A DNA stretch of 64,000 nt from an uncultured Pelagibacteraceae bacterium (GTDB taxonomy: Bacteria > Pseudomonadota > Alphaproteobacteria > Pelagibacterales > Pelagibacteraceae): NCBI GenBank assembly GCA_902614905.1, contig CACMMN010000005.1:24482-88481 (forward strand), read 5' to 3'. The notes below the pieces were generated by a model. That model saw nothing but the letters and a program-made list of their open reading frames with translations, did no database searches and was not told where the DNA came from. Both the position numbers and the translations under genes were made by a program. Positions 9,722 to 19,154 of this stretch are shown piece by piece (the stretch's first letter is position 1; each line of letters starts with the position of its first letter).

Positions 9722-11389
9722 ACCAAGAAGTATTTGATTAAATTCCTCACCTGCTTTTGAAGTATTAAATAGCTTTTCAATAGCTCTCTTTTGATAATAT
9801 TTTTTTGTTTCTAATAAATTTTCTTTATTTGCAATATCGATTGCTAATTCTATATATTCTTTTTTATTTTTGACTATCGGAGGATTGCTAATTTCCATCT
9901 GCTTATAAGCAGCACTAACGATTCTAGATTTTATAAACTTGGTTGGCATTGTAACTGTTGGTGTTCCATAAACCATGGACTCGTGAAACGAGTTGCCAGC
10001 ACCAAAATATAATGGATCCAATAATACAGATGATGTTCCTAAGTGATTTATGTAGTTGTCTCTACTAAGTGGATCAAGAAAAATAACCCTATCCAGCTCA
10101 AAAAACCCAATTTTCTTGAAACGCTCAATTAATTTATTGAAATAAATTTTGTTGTTATCTTTAATTAAATACAAAACTCCTTTTTTATCTTTTTTAAGGA
10201 TTTCAGCTAAAACATGATCAAAATCAGGGTGAAATTTAAACATCGTTTGTGGGCATGAGTAAATATTATTTTTAGATAATTCAGTATCATTTATTTTTTG
10301 CTCAATTTTTGGTATTTCATAAATCATTGGCAAGTGATCCATCAACAATAATTTTTCAGAGTAACTTTTTGAAGTTTCATCCGTAATTAAACTTTTAGAA
10401 CATAGAAAAAAATCTATACTTTCACTACCTGTTGTCTCAGGATGACCCCATGACATTATTTGATGTTTGGCAAGTCTGATTAGAGACAAATAATACATCT
10501 CAACTGACATACCTATATCTGGATAAAATAAAATATTAAATTTTTCTTTTTTAAAAAAATTAATTTTCTCATTCAATTTTTCTGGAAGTCTGATATTTTT
10601 TAAAAATCCATTTTTTTCTTTTTCAATAAATTCATCATAAAGTTTGCTGGTTTTTGTTTTTTTAGAATGAAGTATAAAAATATTAAATTTTGATTGATCT
10701 AGACTAAAAATAATATTCTTAAATAATTTACCGATCGTATGATCGGTAAAAAATTCTGATATAAAACCTATTTTTATTTTTTCATTTTCTTTTTTTTCAA
10801 CAACACAATTTTCATTTAATTCTCTATAAATTTTTCTTAAAGCCTTTACACTTTTGGTATTTAATTCAAGATTATCATGTTGATTATAAGATGATTCATA
10901 GTGAGGAGTTTGAATTATCTGATCATTATCATAATCTAGTTGTTCACCATTCTCTAAAATCTGGTCATAGCAGTTAATTATTTTTACTCTAAATTTTTCA
11001 ATTTCATCGTTGTCCTTTACTACTACAGGAAACAATAATTCTTTTTGATATTTCCACTTTGGATTCATTAAATTTTTAGCTAAACCTTCCTCAATTAGAC
11101 TAATCATCTCATCAATTTTGTCCTGGTTTTTTAAAATCGATGCATAAAACTGATAAACATAAGGTTCTTTTTCATTTAATTTTAAAACTTTTTTAATCGT
11201 GTGTTCTGCGTTGGCAAAGTCCCCAGAAAAAGCATACGCATGCAGTAAATTTCTTAAAACAGATAAATTTTCGGGGAAATGACTTAAGATTTTATTAAAT
11301 AGTTCGATAGATTTAGAGTAATTTTTATTTTGTAAATGATTATAAGCAATTTTAAATAATTCTTCTGTAGAAATTTTATTCACGACCAA
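9710..11389 (-). CDS. TPR protein with divergent O-GlcNAc transferase/SPINDLY-like domain
   Basis: N-terminal TPRs; KIGFISEFFTDHTIGKLF, HQIMSWGHPETTGSESIDFFL, DPLYFGAGNSFHESMVYGTPTVTMP. Confidence 0.85.
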   Translation of the reverse strand: MVVNKISTEELFKIAYNHLQNKNYSKSIELFNKILSHFPENLSVLRNLLHAYAFSGDFANAEHTIKKVLKLNEKEPYVYQFYASILKNQDKIDEMISLIEEGLAKNLMNPKWKYQKELLFPVVVKDNDEIEKFRVKIINCYDQILENGEQLDYDNDQIIQTPHYESSYNQHDNLELNTKSVKALRKIYRELNENCVVEKKENEKIKIGFISEFFTDHTIGKLFKNIIFSLDQSKFNIFILHSKKTKTSKLYDEFIEKEKNGFLKNIRLPEKLNEKINFFKKEKFNILFYPDIGMSVEMYYLSLIRLAKHQIMSWGHPETTGSESIDFFLCSKSLITDETSKSYSEKLLLMDHLPMIYEIPKIEQKINDTELSKNNIYSCPQTMFKFHPDFDHVLAEILKKDKKGVLYLIKDNNKIYFNKLIERFKKIGFFELDRVIFLDPLSRDNYINHLGTSSVLLDPLYFGAGNSFHESMVYGTPTVTMPTKFIKSRIVSAAYKQMEISNPPIVKNKKEYIELAIDIANKENLLETKKYYQKRAIEKLFNTSKAGEEFNQILLGLYK

Positions 11390-11436
11390 GTTTGTTAATG
11401 AATAACATTACACTAATACGAAAAAATTAAAATATA

Positions 11437-12153
11437 TTATGATAATTTAGATCTTCCACCGTCTACACCTATTATCTGACCAGTTATCCACGAGCTATCT
11501 TCAGATAATAAAAATTGTGCCATTGCAGCTGCATCTTTTCCTTCACCTACTCTCTTCATTGGGTGTGCTTTAGCCACGCCCTCTGCAATTAATTTGTTTT
11601 TTAATATTGGGTCAGCTATCTTTGATTTAGTTAAACTGGGAGCAATACAATTAACTCTAATATTAGGGGCGAATTCAGCTGCTAAAGATACTGTAAGCCC
11701 TTCGATAGCACCTTTTACTGATGCAATAATACTATGATTTGTAAATCCTCTTTGAACAGCAACTGTTGAAAACATAACTATAGAGCCTTTATTTTTTTTT
11801 AAATTATCCTGAAAGTTTTTAATAGTTTCAACTATTGGAAAAAAATTTAAATCAAAACATTTAATAAAATCATCTTTTTTAACTGCTCGAACAGGTTTGA
11901 GATCAATAGAGCCAACACAATATGCTATGCCAGCAATTTCCTGTCCTTCAAATTGATTTTTCAAACTTTTAACAGATTGTTCGTCTAACACATCAACAAC
12001 ACTGTATTTACAGCCAAGCTCAGATGATAATGCATTAAGACCATTTTCATCCCGACCTATTAATTGAACATTTTGATTTTTACCAACCATTAATTTAGCT
12101 AAGTTTGAACCGATAGAACCTGTCGCACCAAAAATTAAATATTTTCCTGACAT
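11437..12153 (-). CDS. Short-chain dehydrogenase/reductase
   Basis: FGATGSIGSNLAK Rossmann motif; FSTVAVQRGFTNHSIIASVKGAIEGLTVSLAAEFAPNIRVNCIAP; C-terminal SSWITGQIIGVDGG. The usual YxxxK is SxxxK here (SIIASVKG). Confidence 0.88.
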   Translation of the reverse strand: MSGKYLIFGATGSIGSNLAKLMVGKNQNVQLIGRDENGLNALSSELGCKYSVVDVLDEQSVKSLKNQFEGQEIAGIAYCVGSIDLKPVRAVKKDDFIKCFDLNFFPIVETIKNFQDNLKKNKGSIVMFSTVAVQRGFTNHSIIASVKGAIEGLTVSLAAEFAPNIRVNCIAPSLTKSKIADPILKNKLIAEGVAKAHPMKRVGEGKDAAAMAQFLLSEDSSWITGQIIGVDGGRSKLS

Positions 12154-12181
12154 ATTGTATAATAATACTTATAAATAAATT

Positions 12182-13669
12182 ATGAAATTATTTATTATAC
12201 TTGGAAATCAATTATTTCCATTAAAATACCTAAACCGCTTCAAAAAAGACCATCTTTTTTTTATGGCAGAAGATAACGGTTTATGCACCTATGAAAAACA
12301 TCACAAACTTAAAATTCTTTTATTTTTGTCATCTATGAGATCATTTTATGAAAATTTAAAAAAAAATAGCTTTAAAATTACTTATTCTAAAATTGAAGAT
12401 TCAGCTTTCAAAGATGATTATATTTTGAAAATCAAAAAAATTTTAAAAAAAAATAAAATCAACGAAATTTCATGTTTTGAAATTGAAGATAAACCATTTG
12501 AAAAAAAAATTATAGACTTTTCAAAAAAAAACAAAATAAAGCTTAATATAATTACATCTCCAATGTTTCTTAATACTAGAGATGATTTTAAAAAATATTT
12601 ATCTAAATCAAAAAAACCATTCATGGCAGTTTTTTATAAAGACACTAGAAGAAAAATGAACATCTTAATGAATGGCGAAGATCCCGTTGGTGGTAAATGG
12701 AGCTTTGATGAAGATAATAGAAAGAAACTGCCTAAAGGAACCAAAGTTCCCTCATTTCCTAAAATTGATCAAACAGTTCACACAATAAAACTGAAAAATA
12801 TTATAGAAAAGAAGTTTGCAACACACCCTGGTTCAACAGAAAATTTTTGGTTTGCAACTGAATATAAAGAAGTTTTAAAACTACTAGAATTTTTTATAAA
12901 ACAAAAGTCTAATTTATTTGGCGACTATGAGGATGCGGTCGATCAAAATAATAACATATTGTTTCATAGTGCTCTTAGTCCTTATTTAAATTTAGGTTTG
13001 ATAACTCCAGAAATAATTTTAGAGAGGATTTTAGATAGCCATAAAAAGAAAAAAATTAAAATTAATTCTTTAGAGGGTTATATAAGGCAAGTAATTGGCT
13101 GGCGAGAATTCATGAGAGGAATTTATCAAAATTTTTATAACAAATTAGAAAATGGTAATTTTTTTAAACATAAGCGTAAAATGAAAACTACTTGGTACCA
13201 AGGAAATACAGGACTTCCACCTTTGGACTATGCGATAAAAAATGCTAATGATCATGGTTGGTCACATCATATAGAGAGATTGATGATTTTATCAAACATT
13301 ATGAATCTATGTGAGATTAAACCAATATTTGTTTACAAATGGTTTATGGAAATGTTTGTTGACTCATCTGATTGGGTAATGTCACCAAATGTTTATGGAA
13401 TGGGATTATTTAGTGATGGAGGAATTTTTGCTACTAAACCTTATATTTGTGGATCAAGTTATTTTCTTAAAATGATGGATTTTAAAAAAGGTGAATGGTG
13501 CAATATTATGGATGGTCTTTATTGGAGATTTATAAATAAGAATAGATCTTTTTTTTTAAAAAATCCGAGATTATCAATGATGGTAAGAATATACGATAAG
13601 ATGAATGTTCCAAGGAAAAAACTTATATTATCTGCTGCAGAAAAATTTATTAATCAAAATACTATTTAA
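12182..13669 (+). CDS. Cryptochrome/deoxyribodipyrimidine photolyase-related protein (DPRP/FeS-BCP family)
   Basis: LFIILGNQLFP start; EGYIRQVIGWREFMRGIY; NHGW-like NDHGWSHHIERLMILSNIMNLCEI; WFMEMFVDSSDWVMSPNVYGMG. Confidence 0.93.
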   Translation: MKLFIILGNQLFPLKYLNRFKKDHLFFMAEDNGLCTYEKHHKLKILLFLSSMRSFYENLKKNSFKITYSKIEDSAFKDDYILKIKKILKKNKINEISCFEIEDKPFEKKIIDFSKKNKIKLNIITSPMFLNTRDDFKKYLSKSKKPFMAVFYKDTRRKMNILMNGEDPVGGKWSFDEDNRKKLPKGTKVPSFPKIDQTVHTIKLKNIIEKKFATHPGSTENFWFATEYKEVLKLLEFFIKQKSNLFGDYEDAVDQNNNILFHSALSPYLNLGLITPEIILERILDSHKKKKIKINSLEGYIRQVIGWREFMRGIYQNFYNKLENGNFFKHKRKMKTTWYQGNTGLPPLDYAIKNANDHGWSHHIERLMILSNIMNLCEIKPIFVYKWFMEMFVDSSDWVMSPNVYGMGLFSDGGIFATKPYICGSSYFLKMMDFKKGEWCNIMDGLYWRFINKNRSFFLKNPRLSMMVRIYDKMNVPRKKLILSAAEKFINQNTI

Positions 13670-14381
13670 AAAAAATTTTTTTAAATGTTAAAAAAAATAA
13701 ATTTTTTAAAGTTCTTAGTATTTCAATTCTAGGTATCTTTGAGATCCCCTTTTTTCTGTCATAAAAAGTTATTGGTATTTCTTTTATAATGATATTATTT
13801 CTTTCTAATTCAAATAGTGTTCCCATAAAAAAACTATATCCTTTAGTTTTTACATTGTTTAGGTCAAAGTCTTTTAAATTTTTTATGTCGAAACCTCTAA
13901 AAGATGTTGTAAACTCATTCGACTTAATCTGTGATATAATTTGAATTAATTTATTACCAAATTTACTCATCATTAGTCTTGTGCCTTTCATTAAACATTT
14001 TCCTCCAGATACATATCTTGATCCAATTACAAAAGGATAATCCTTTAATTTTTTTATAAATTCTGGAAGTTCTTTTGGATGATGAGACAGATCAGCATCC
14101 ATAGTAATCAAATAATCAAAATTGTTTTCAACAGCATATCTAAACGCAATTTTATGTGCTGTATCTAATCCTAATTTTTTCTCTCTTTCAATTAGATTTA
14201 TATTGTAATTTTTTTTTTTTAATTCTTTAACAACTTCTGAAGTTTTGTCTGGAGAATTATCATCAATAATTAAAATTGAGCTAAGAGGAAGATATTTTAT
14301 TATACCATTTATTAGCTCCTTTATATTCTCTATTTCATTGTAAGTTGCTGTAAATACTAATATTCTTTTATCATTATTCAT
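13662..14381 (-). CDS. Family 2 glycosyltransferase, polyprenol/dolichol-phosphate mannosyltransferase-like
   Basis: TATYNEIENIKELI, ILIIDDNSPDKTSEVVKEL, LITMDADLSHHPKELPEFI, VIGSRYVSGG. Confidence 0.92.
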   Translation of the reverse strand: MNNDKRILVFTATYNEIENIKELINGIIKYLPLSSILIIDDNSPDKTSEVVKELKKKNYNINLIEREKKLGLDTAHKIAFRYAVENNFDYLITMDADLSHHPKELPEFIKKLKDYPFVIGSRYVSGGKCLMKGTRLMMSKFGNKLIQIISQIKSNEFTTSFRGFDIKNLKDFDLNNVKTKGYSFFMGTLFELERNNIIIKEIPITFYDRKKGISKIPRIEILRTLKNLFFLTFKKIFFK

Positions 14382-14401
14382 TTATTAATTTATTTATATC
14401 T

Positions 14402-15361
14402 ATGAAAGATAAAATTTCAATTGTAGTAGGTGGATCTGGCCAATTTGGTATTTATCTATCTCAATTATTGCTTAAAAAAAAATATAAAGTAATTATAACT
14501 AGTAGAAATATAAAATTAGCAAAAAAAAAAATACCCATTAAGAGTAAAAATTTAATTTTAAAACGAATAAATATTTTAAATTTAGAGGAAATTAAAAAAC
14601 TCATTTTAGAAAATAAACCAAATATCATTTTTTATTTTGCAAGCCAAAGTTCACCAAAACTATCATTTAAAAATAAAAAGGAAACATACCAAAGTAATTA
14701 CATCGGTTGCCAAAATTTTTTAAAGGTTATCCAAAAACGAAAAATCGATTGCAAGTTTATAAATGCTGCCTCAAGTGAAATTTACTCTGAGACAAAAAAA
14801 AAAATTAAATTAAATTCAAAAAAAAAACCAATAAGCCCATACGGTAGAGCAAAACTCATGTCTTTTGAAGAAACTAAGTACTACAGAGAAAAAAAAAATA
14901 TCAAATCTTATAATGCAATAATTTTTAATACTGAGTCGATTTTAAGAAACCGGGAATATCTTATTCCAAAAATTTGTTTAGCAGCAATAAATGCCTATAA
15001 ATTTAATACTATCACAGCTTTTGGAAATTTAAATGTTTCTAGAGAATGGAATTGGTGTGAGGAACAAGTCAAATATTTATTACGTTTTATAAATAAAGAA
15101 CCACAAGATTTTATATTATCAAACGGTAAAGCCTATACTGCTAAACAAATGATATATTATGCATTCAATTACTTTAATTTAGATTATAAAAGATTTATTA
15201 AATTTAGAAAAAGTTTTCTTAGAAAGAAAGACTTTAAACTCAAAAGATCAAATTACTCTTTTTGTTTAAAAAGAAATAATATAAGGAGACAAAATAAAAT
15301 ATACGGTAAGAAAATCGTATATGCGTTGATAAAATATTATTTAAATGAAACAAAAAATTAA
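14402..15361 (+). CDS. NAD-dependent epimerase/dehydratase, divergent GDP-mannose 4,6-dehydratase-like
   Basis: GGSGQFGIYLSQLL, NAASSEIYSE, SPYGRAK (YxxxK), FNTESILRN, SREWNWCEEQVKYLL. Confidence 0.8.
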   Translation: MKDKISIVVGGSGQFGIYLSQLLLKKKYKVIITSRNIKLAKKKIPIKSKNLILKRINILNLEEIKKLILENKPNIIFYFASQSSPKLSFKNKKETYQSNYIGCQNFLKVIQKRKIDCKFINAASSEIYSETKKKIKLNSKKKPISPYGRAKLMSFEETKYYREKKNIKSYNAIIFNTESILRNREYLIPKICLAAINAYKFNTITAFGNLNVSREWNWCEEQVKYLLRFINKEPQDFILSNGKAYTAKQMIYYAFNYFNLDYKRFIKFRKSFLRKKDFKLKRSNYSFCLKRNNIRRQNKIYGKKIVYALIKYYLNETKN

Positions 15362-16553
15362 CAATAAATACATTCTAATTTATTTAATAATTTTGTTATT
15401 TTTATCTTACTTTTTCTTGTATTTTAAACATCAGGTTGGGAATGACTCAACAATTTCTGAATGGTTAATTAATTATGAAGGTGGATTTACAAGACGAGGT
15501 GTTACTGGTCAAATAGTCATTTTATTTACAAGATTATTCGATACAGAATTAAGATGGACAATTTTTTTATTTCAATCTTTTTCTTGCACAATTTACTTTC
15601 TTCTTTTATGGCATTTATTCAAAGATTTAAAAACTAACAGAATTATTACTTTAGCAATATTCACACCAATTTTCATATTATATCCAATTGCTGAAATTGA
15701 GGTTCTTGCTAGAAAAGAAATTTTAGTATTTGTTCTTCTATTAATATATTTATTAATACCATCTCAAAATTTGTTAAAAAATTTTTTTTTAGCGGTTTTT
15801 TCATTTTTATCTATTTTAGTTTGGGAGCCTACAATATTTTTTATACCTGTTGTTTTCCTATATTTAATTATTGAAAATAAAATAGAAAAATTTGATTTAA
15901 AATTGATAAAAATTATTTTGCTCATTACACCTGGAATTTTTTTATCATTTTATATAATTTTTAACCCATTGACAGATAATCAATGGGATGTAATGGCATC
16001 TGTTTTAAAAAATGAGTTTGGTGAAACATGTTATATGTCTTGCAAGTTACTTAAATCAAAGTCTTCTATAATTCAACAATTTCAAGGAAATTTAGGTAAA
16101 TATTCTTTAGAGGTTTTTTTAAGATACTTTTTAATTATTATGATTGGGTTTTATCCACTATTGGTCTTAATTAAAAATTCTTCGGTTGATAATAAAAATT
16201 TAATATTTTTCAGAAATTTTGATAATCTTTTATTGCCATTTTGTATAGCAACCTCTCCTGTGATCTTGTTGTTTGCAATGGGATACGATTGGGGAAGATG
16301 GGTAAATATTTCATATGTAGTTTTAGTGATAATTATTCTTAATTTAATAAAAAGCCAAAAAATAATATTAAACCTTAAGTCACTGGAAAAAAATTTAATA
16401 TATAAAATTAAAGGAAAATTTTTTATTATATTTTTTATTATATTTTGTTTTGGGTGGAACCCAAAAACTGTTATAACTGGAGATATTGCTTCTTTTCCAG
16501 GTTACAGAGTTCCTGTAAAAGTATTTAACAAAATAATTTTTGGAGAATATTAA
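15345..16553 (+). CDS. Polytopic membrane protein of unknown function
   Basis: Long ORF with many hydrophobic segments and an N-terminal SEWLINYEGGFTRRGVTGQIV segment. Confidence 0.7.
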   Translation: MKQKINNKYILIYLIILLFLSYFFLYFKHQVGNDSTISEWLINYEGGFTRRGVTGQIVILFTRLFDTELRWTIFLFQSFSCTIYFLLLWHLFKDLKTNRIITLAIFTPIFILYPIAEIEVLARKEILVFVLLLIYLLIPSQNLLKNFFLAVFSFLSILVWEPTIFFIPVVFLYLIIENKIEKFDLKLIKIILLITPGIFLSFYIIFNPLTDNQWDVMASVLKNEFGETCYMSCKLLKSKSSIIQQFQGNLGKYSLEVFLRYFLIIMIGFYPLLVLIKNSSVDNKNLIFFRNFDNLLLPFCIATSPVILLFAMGYDWGRWVNISYVVLVIIILNLIKSQKIILNLKSLEKNLIYKIKGKFFIIFFIIFCFGWNPKTVITGDIASFPGYRVPVKVFNKIIFGEY

Positions 16554-16926
16554 AATGAAAATAAAAGTTTTTTTTAATAACTCTTGTAATATTTGTAAAA
16601 TTGAGGTTGATCATTACAAAAAAAATTCTAATGAAGATATAGAATGGGTCGATATTACAAATAATCAACAAGCATTAGACTTAACATCAAAATCTAAAGA
16701 AGAACTTTTAAGAAGATTACATGTAATAGAAAATGGAGAAGTTATTGGAGGCGCGAAAGCATTTATAATTATTTGGTCAAAAATACCAAAATATAATTTT
16801 TTAGCAAAAATTTTGAGTTTTAAACCTCTGTTTATCTTATTTCATTACGCTTATGAATTTGTAGCTTATTTTTTATTTTTAAAAAACAAACACCAACTTA
16901 ATGAAAAAACAAAACCTACCAACTAA
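16540..16926 (+). CDS. DCC-type thiol-disulfide oxidoreductase family protein (DUF393)
   Basis: [19 protein letters not shown] and later [19 protein letters not shown]. Confidence 0.88.
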   Translation: MENIKMKIKVFFNNSCNICKIEVDHYKKNSNEDIEWVDITNNQQALDLTSKSKEELLRRLHVIENGEVIGGAKAFIIIWSKIPKYNFLAKILSFKPLFILFHYAYEFVAYFLFLKNKHQLNEKTKPTN

Positions 16927-17029
16927 GTTGTGCCCAGTTTGTGAAAGGCCCTTTAAATGGAGAAAAAAGTGGAAGCTAAATTGGGAAAAAGTTAAATATT
17001 GCTCTAAAAGATGTTCATCAAAAAGGTAA
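16901..17029 (+). CDS. DUF2256-type small cysteine-rich protein (not in the supplied ORF track)
   Basis: Read by eye: [42 protein letters not shown], 42 aa, CPVC...CSKRC pattern; overlaps both neighbours. Confidence 0.85.
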   Translation: MKKQNLPTKLCPVCERPFKWRKKWKLNWEKVKYCSKRCSSKR

Positions 17030-18456
17030 ACTATTTATATAAATTTTTAATTATTTTTTTTTTAATATTACCAATTAATAATTCTCGTTCAGAATTTTTT
17101 AAAGATATTTCAAATATTATAACGATAAATGAAAATAGGCTCAGTTATGGGGTTTCGGTTACGGATATTAATTCAGATGGAAATAATGAGTTTATAGTTA
17201 CAGGATTTGGTTATCCAAACTTAGCTTTAAGTTACATAAATGGAAAATTAAAAAACATAATCCAAGAGGACATTTTTTTAGATAGAGATAGAAAAACTAT
17301 TGGTGTTGCAGCATGTGATATAGATAAAGATGGTTTTGAGGAAATTTATTTTTTAAATACGGATACCTATAGTGGAACAAAAAAATATTCTGATAGACTA
17401 ATTGATAAAAACAATAATAATTTTTTTGACTTATTTGAGTTAAAAAAAAATAGAGAAAATCTAAACTTAACAGCAGGTAGATCTGTAGTTTGTGTTGATA
17501 GAAAAGGTGACGGCGAATACGGTATTTATGTAGCTAATTATGGCGGACCAACTAGATTTTATGAAATCGAAAATAACAAAATAGTAGATAAAGCAGAAAA
17601 TTTAAATTTGGATAAAGTTACTGGTGGAAGAGCAGTAGTATCAGGGCATATATTGACAGATAGAGCTGATATATTTGCAGCAAATGAAAGAGGTGCCAAT
17701 TTTCTATTAAAAAATAATGACGGTAAATTTTATGATGTTGCATTTGAATATAGAGTTGATGATGTAATACAGAATGGAAGGGGAACAGCATTATCAGATA
17801 TTTACTATAGAGGAAGATTAGATATTTTGAGTGGTAATTGGCTTGGTTATCATAGAGCGTATGTTTTAGAAAAAAACAAATTTAAGGATATAGGAAACAA
17901 AGCTTTCGATAAACCATCTAGAATAAGAACAATCATCTCTGCTGATTTTGATAATGATGGGTTTGATGAAGTTTTTATGAACAATATCGCAGAACCAAAC
18001 AAATTATTTAAAATAAATGAAGATGGAAAATTTGAGGAAATAACATTAAAAACGGCGCTTGAGACTGAAGGATATGGTACTGGAGCAGCTATAGCAGATA
18101 TTGATAATGATGGGATTTTAGAATTATTAGTTTCTCACGGGGAGAGTAAAGCTCAACCTTTGACATTGTATAAAGCAAAAGTAGAAAAAAATAGTAAATA
18201 TTTAAGGATCAAGCCCATCAATAAATTTGGAGCACCTGCTAGAGGAGCAACTGTAACGCTAATGTCTAATCAAAGAAAGCACTCAAAAACAATTGATGCT
18301 GGATCTGGTTATTTATGCCAAATGGAACCTGTGGCACATTATGGAATTAGAAAAAATGAAAAAGATTTTAGAGTAGAAGTTAAATGGACTAATGGAAAAA
18401 AAGTTTTTATAAATAAAATTAAACTTAATCAAACAATTACAATAAAACAAAAATGA
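17011..18456 (+). CDS. Secreted FG-GAP/VCBS-repeat protein with ASPIC/UnbV-like C-terminus (CRTAC1-like)
   Basis: Repeated [52 protein letters not shown]-terminal [36 protein letters not shown]. Confidence 0.88.
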   Translation: MFIKKVNYLYKFLIIFFLILPINNSRSEFFKDISNIITINENRLSYGVSVTDINSDGNNEFIVTGFGYPNLALSYINGKLKNIIQEDIFLDRDRKTIGVAACDIDKDGFEEIYFLNTDTYSGTKKYSDRLIDKNNNNFFDLFELKKNRENLNLTAGRSVVCVDRKGDGEYGIYVANYGGPTRFYEIENNKIVDKAENLNLDKVTGGRAVVSGHILTDRADIFAANERGANFLLKNNDGKFYDVAFEYRVDDVIQNGRGTALSDIYYRGRLDILSGNWLGYHRAYVLEKNKFKDIGNKAFDKPSRIRTIISADFDNDGFDEVFMNNIAEPNKLFKINEDGKFEEITLKTALETEGYGTGAAIADIDNDGILELLVSHGESKAQPLTLYKAKVEKNSKYLRIKPINKFGAPARGATVTLMSNQRKHSKTIDAGSGYLCQMEPVAHYGIRKNEKDFRVEVKWTNGKKVFINKIKLNQTITIKQK

Positions 18457-19142
18457 AAAATATTTTACTAAAATCTTTTCTAATTTTTGCAGTTTTTTTT
18501 CAAATCGAATTAGTTGCAGAAGAAAAAAATTACCACAAAGAATTAATAACTGACTGGTCTAGGATATTTCCTGACAAAAACAGAAATGCTGCTGGACCTA
18601 AATTTTTTAGATATATCATAGATAAAAAAATTACTTATAAAGATTTTATTGAGTTTAATAAATTATATTGTGCTGTTTCAGGATCATTAATTGATCCGGG
18701 GAGTGATTCAGAATTTTTGTTTATAAAAGAAAATAAAACAAACAATAAAATTTGCGGTAATTATTATAGGTGCTGTGTACCTTGTTCTTGCGATATCATG
18801 AAGTATTCAGAGGTTCAAAAAATGAAATATAAATTTATAGATGGCTCAAGAGAATTTTACGTTATAACAATTAAAAACCCTTGTAACAAAAGTGACTTTC
18901 CAAATAGAGTAAATAAAGAATATTTTTGTGATGGCAAAAAAATCAATAGTGATCAAGTGTATAATCTTAATGATAGAATAGTTATAGGATTATTACATAA
19001 TGGAAGAAGATGTAAAAATGATGATATTGATTTAGTCAAAAATCATCAAATTACTGGTCGATACTGTGAACTAAGAAATAATACGCCGCTAGAGGAACTA
19101 GATGCTGGTATGGGAGACATCTTCATAAAACTTGCAAGATAA
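18453..19142 (+). CDS. Conserved-looking cysteine-rich exported protein of unknown function
   Basis: N-terminal signal-like segment; CGNYYRCCVPCSCD cluster; start overlaps the upstream stop. Confidence 0.65.
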   Translation: MKNILLKSFLIFAVFFQIELVAEEKNYHKELITDWSRIFPDKNRNAAGPKFFRYIIDKKITYKDFIEFNKLYCAVSGSLIDPGSDSEFLFIKENKTNNKICGNYYRCCVPCSCDIMKYSEVQKMKYKFIDGSREFYVITIKNPCNKSDFPNRVNKEYFCDGKKINSDQVYNLNDRIVIGLLHNGRRCKNDDIDLVKNHQITGRYCELRNNTPLEELDAGMGDIFIKLAR

Positions 19143-19154
19143 ACTTAACAAAAA

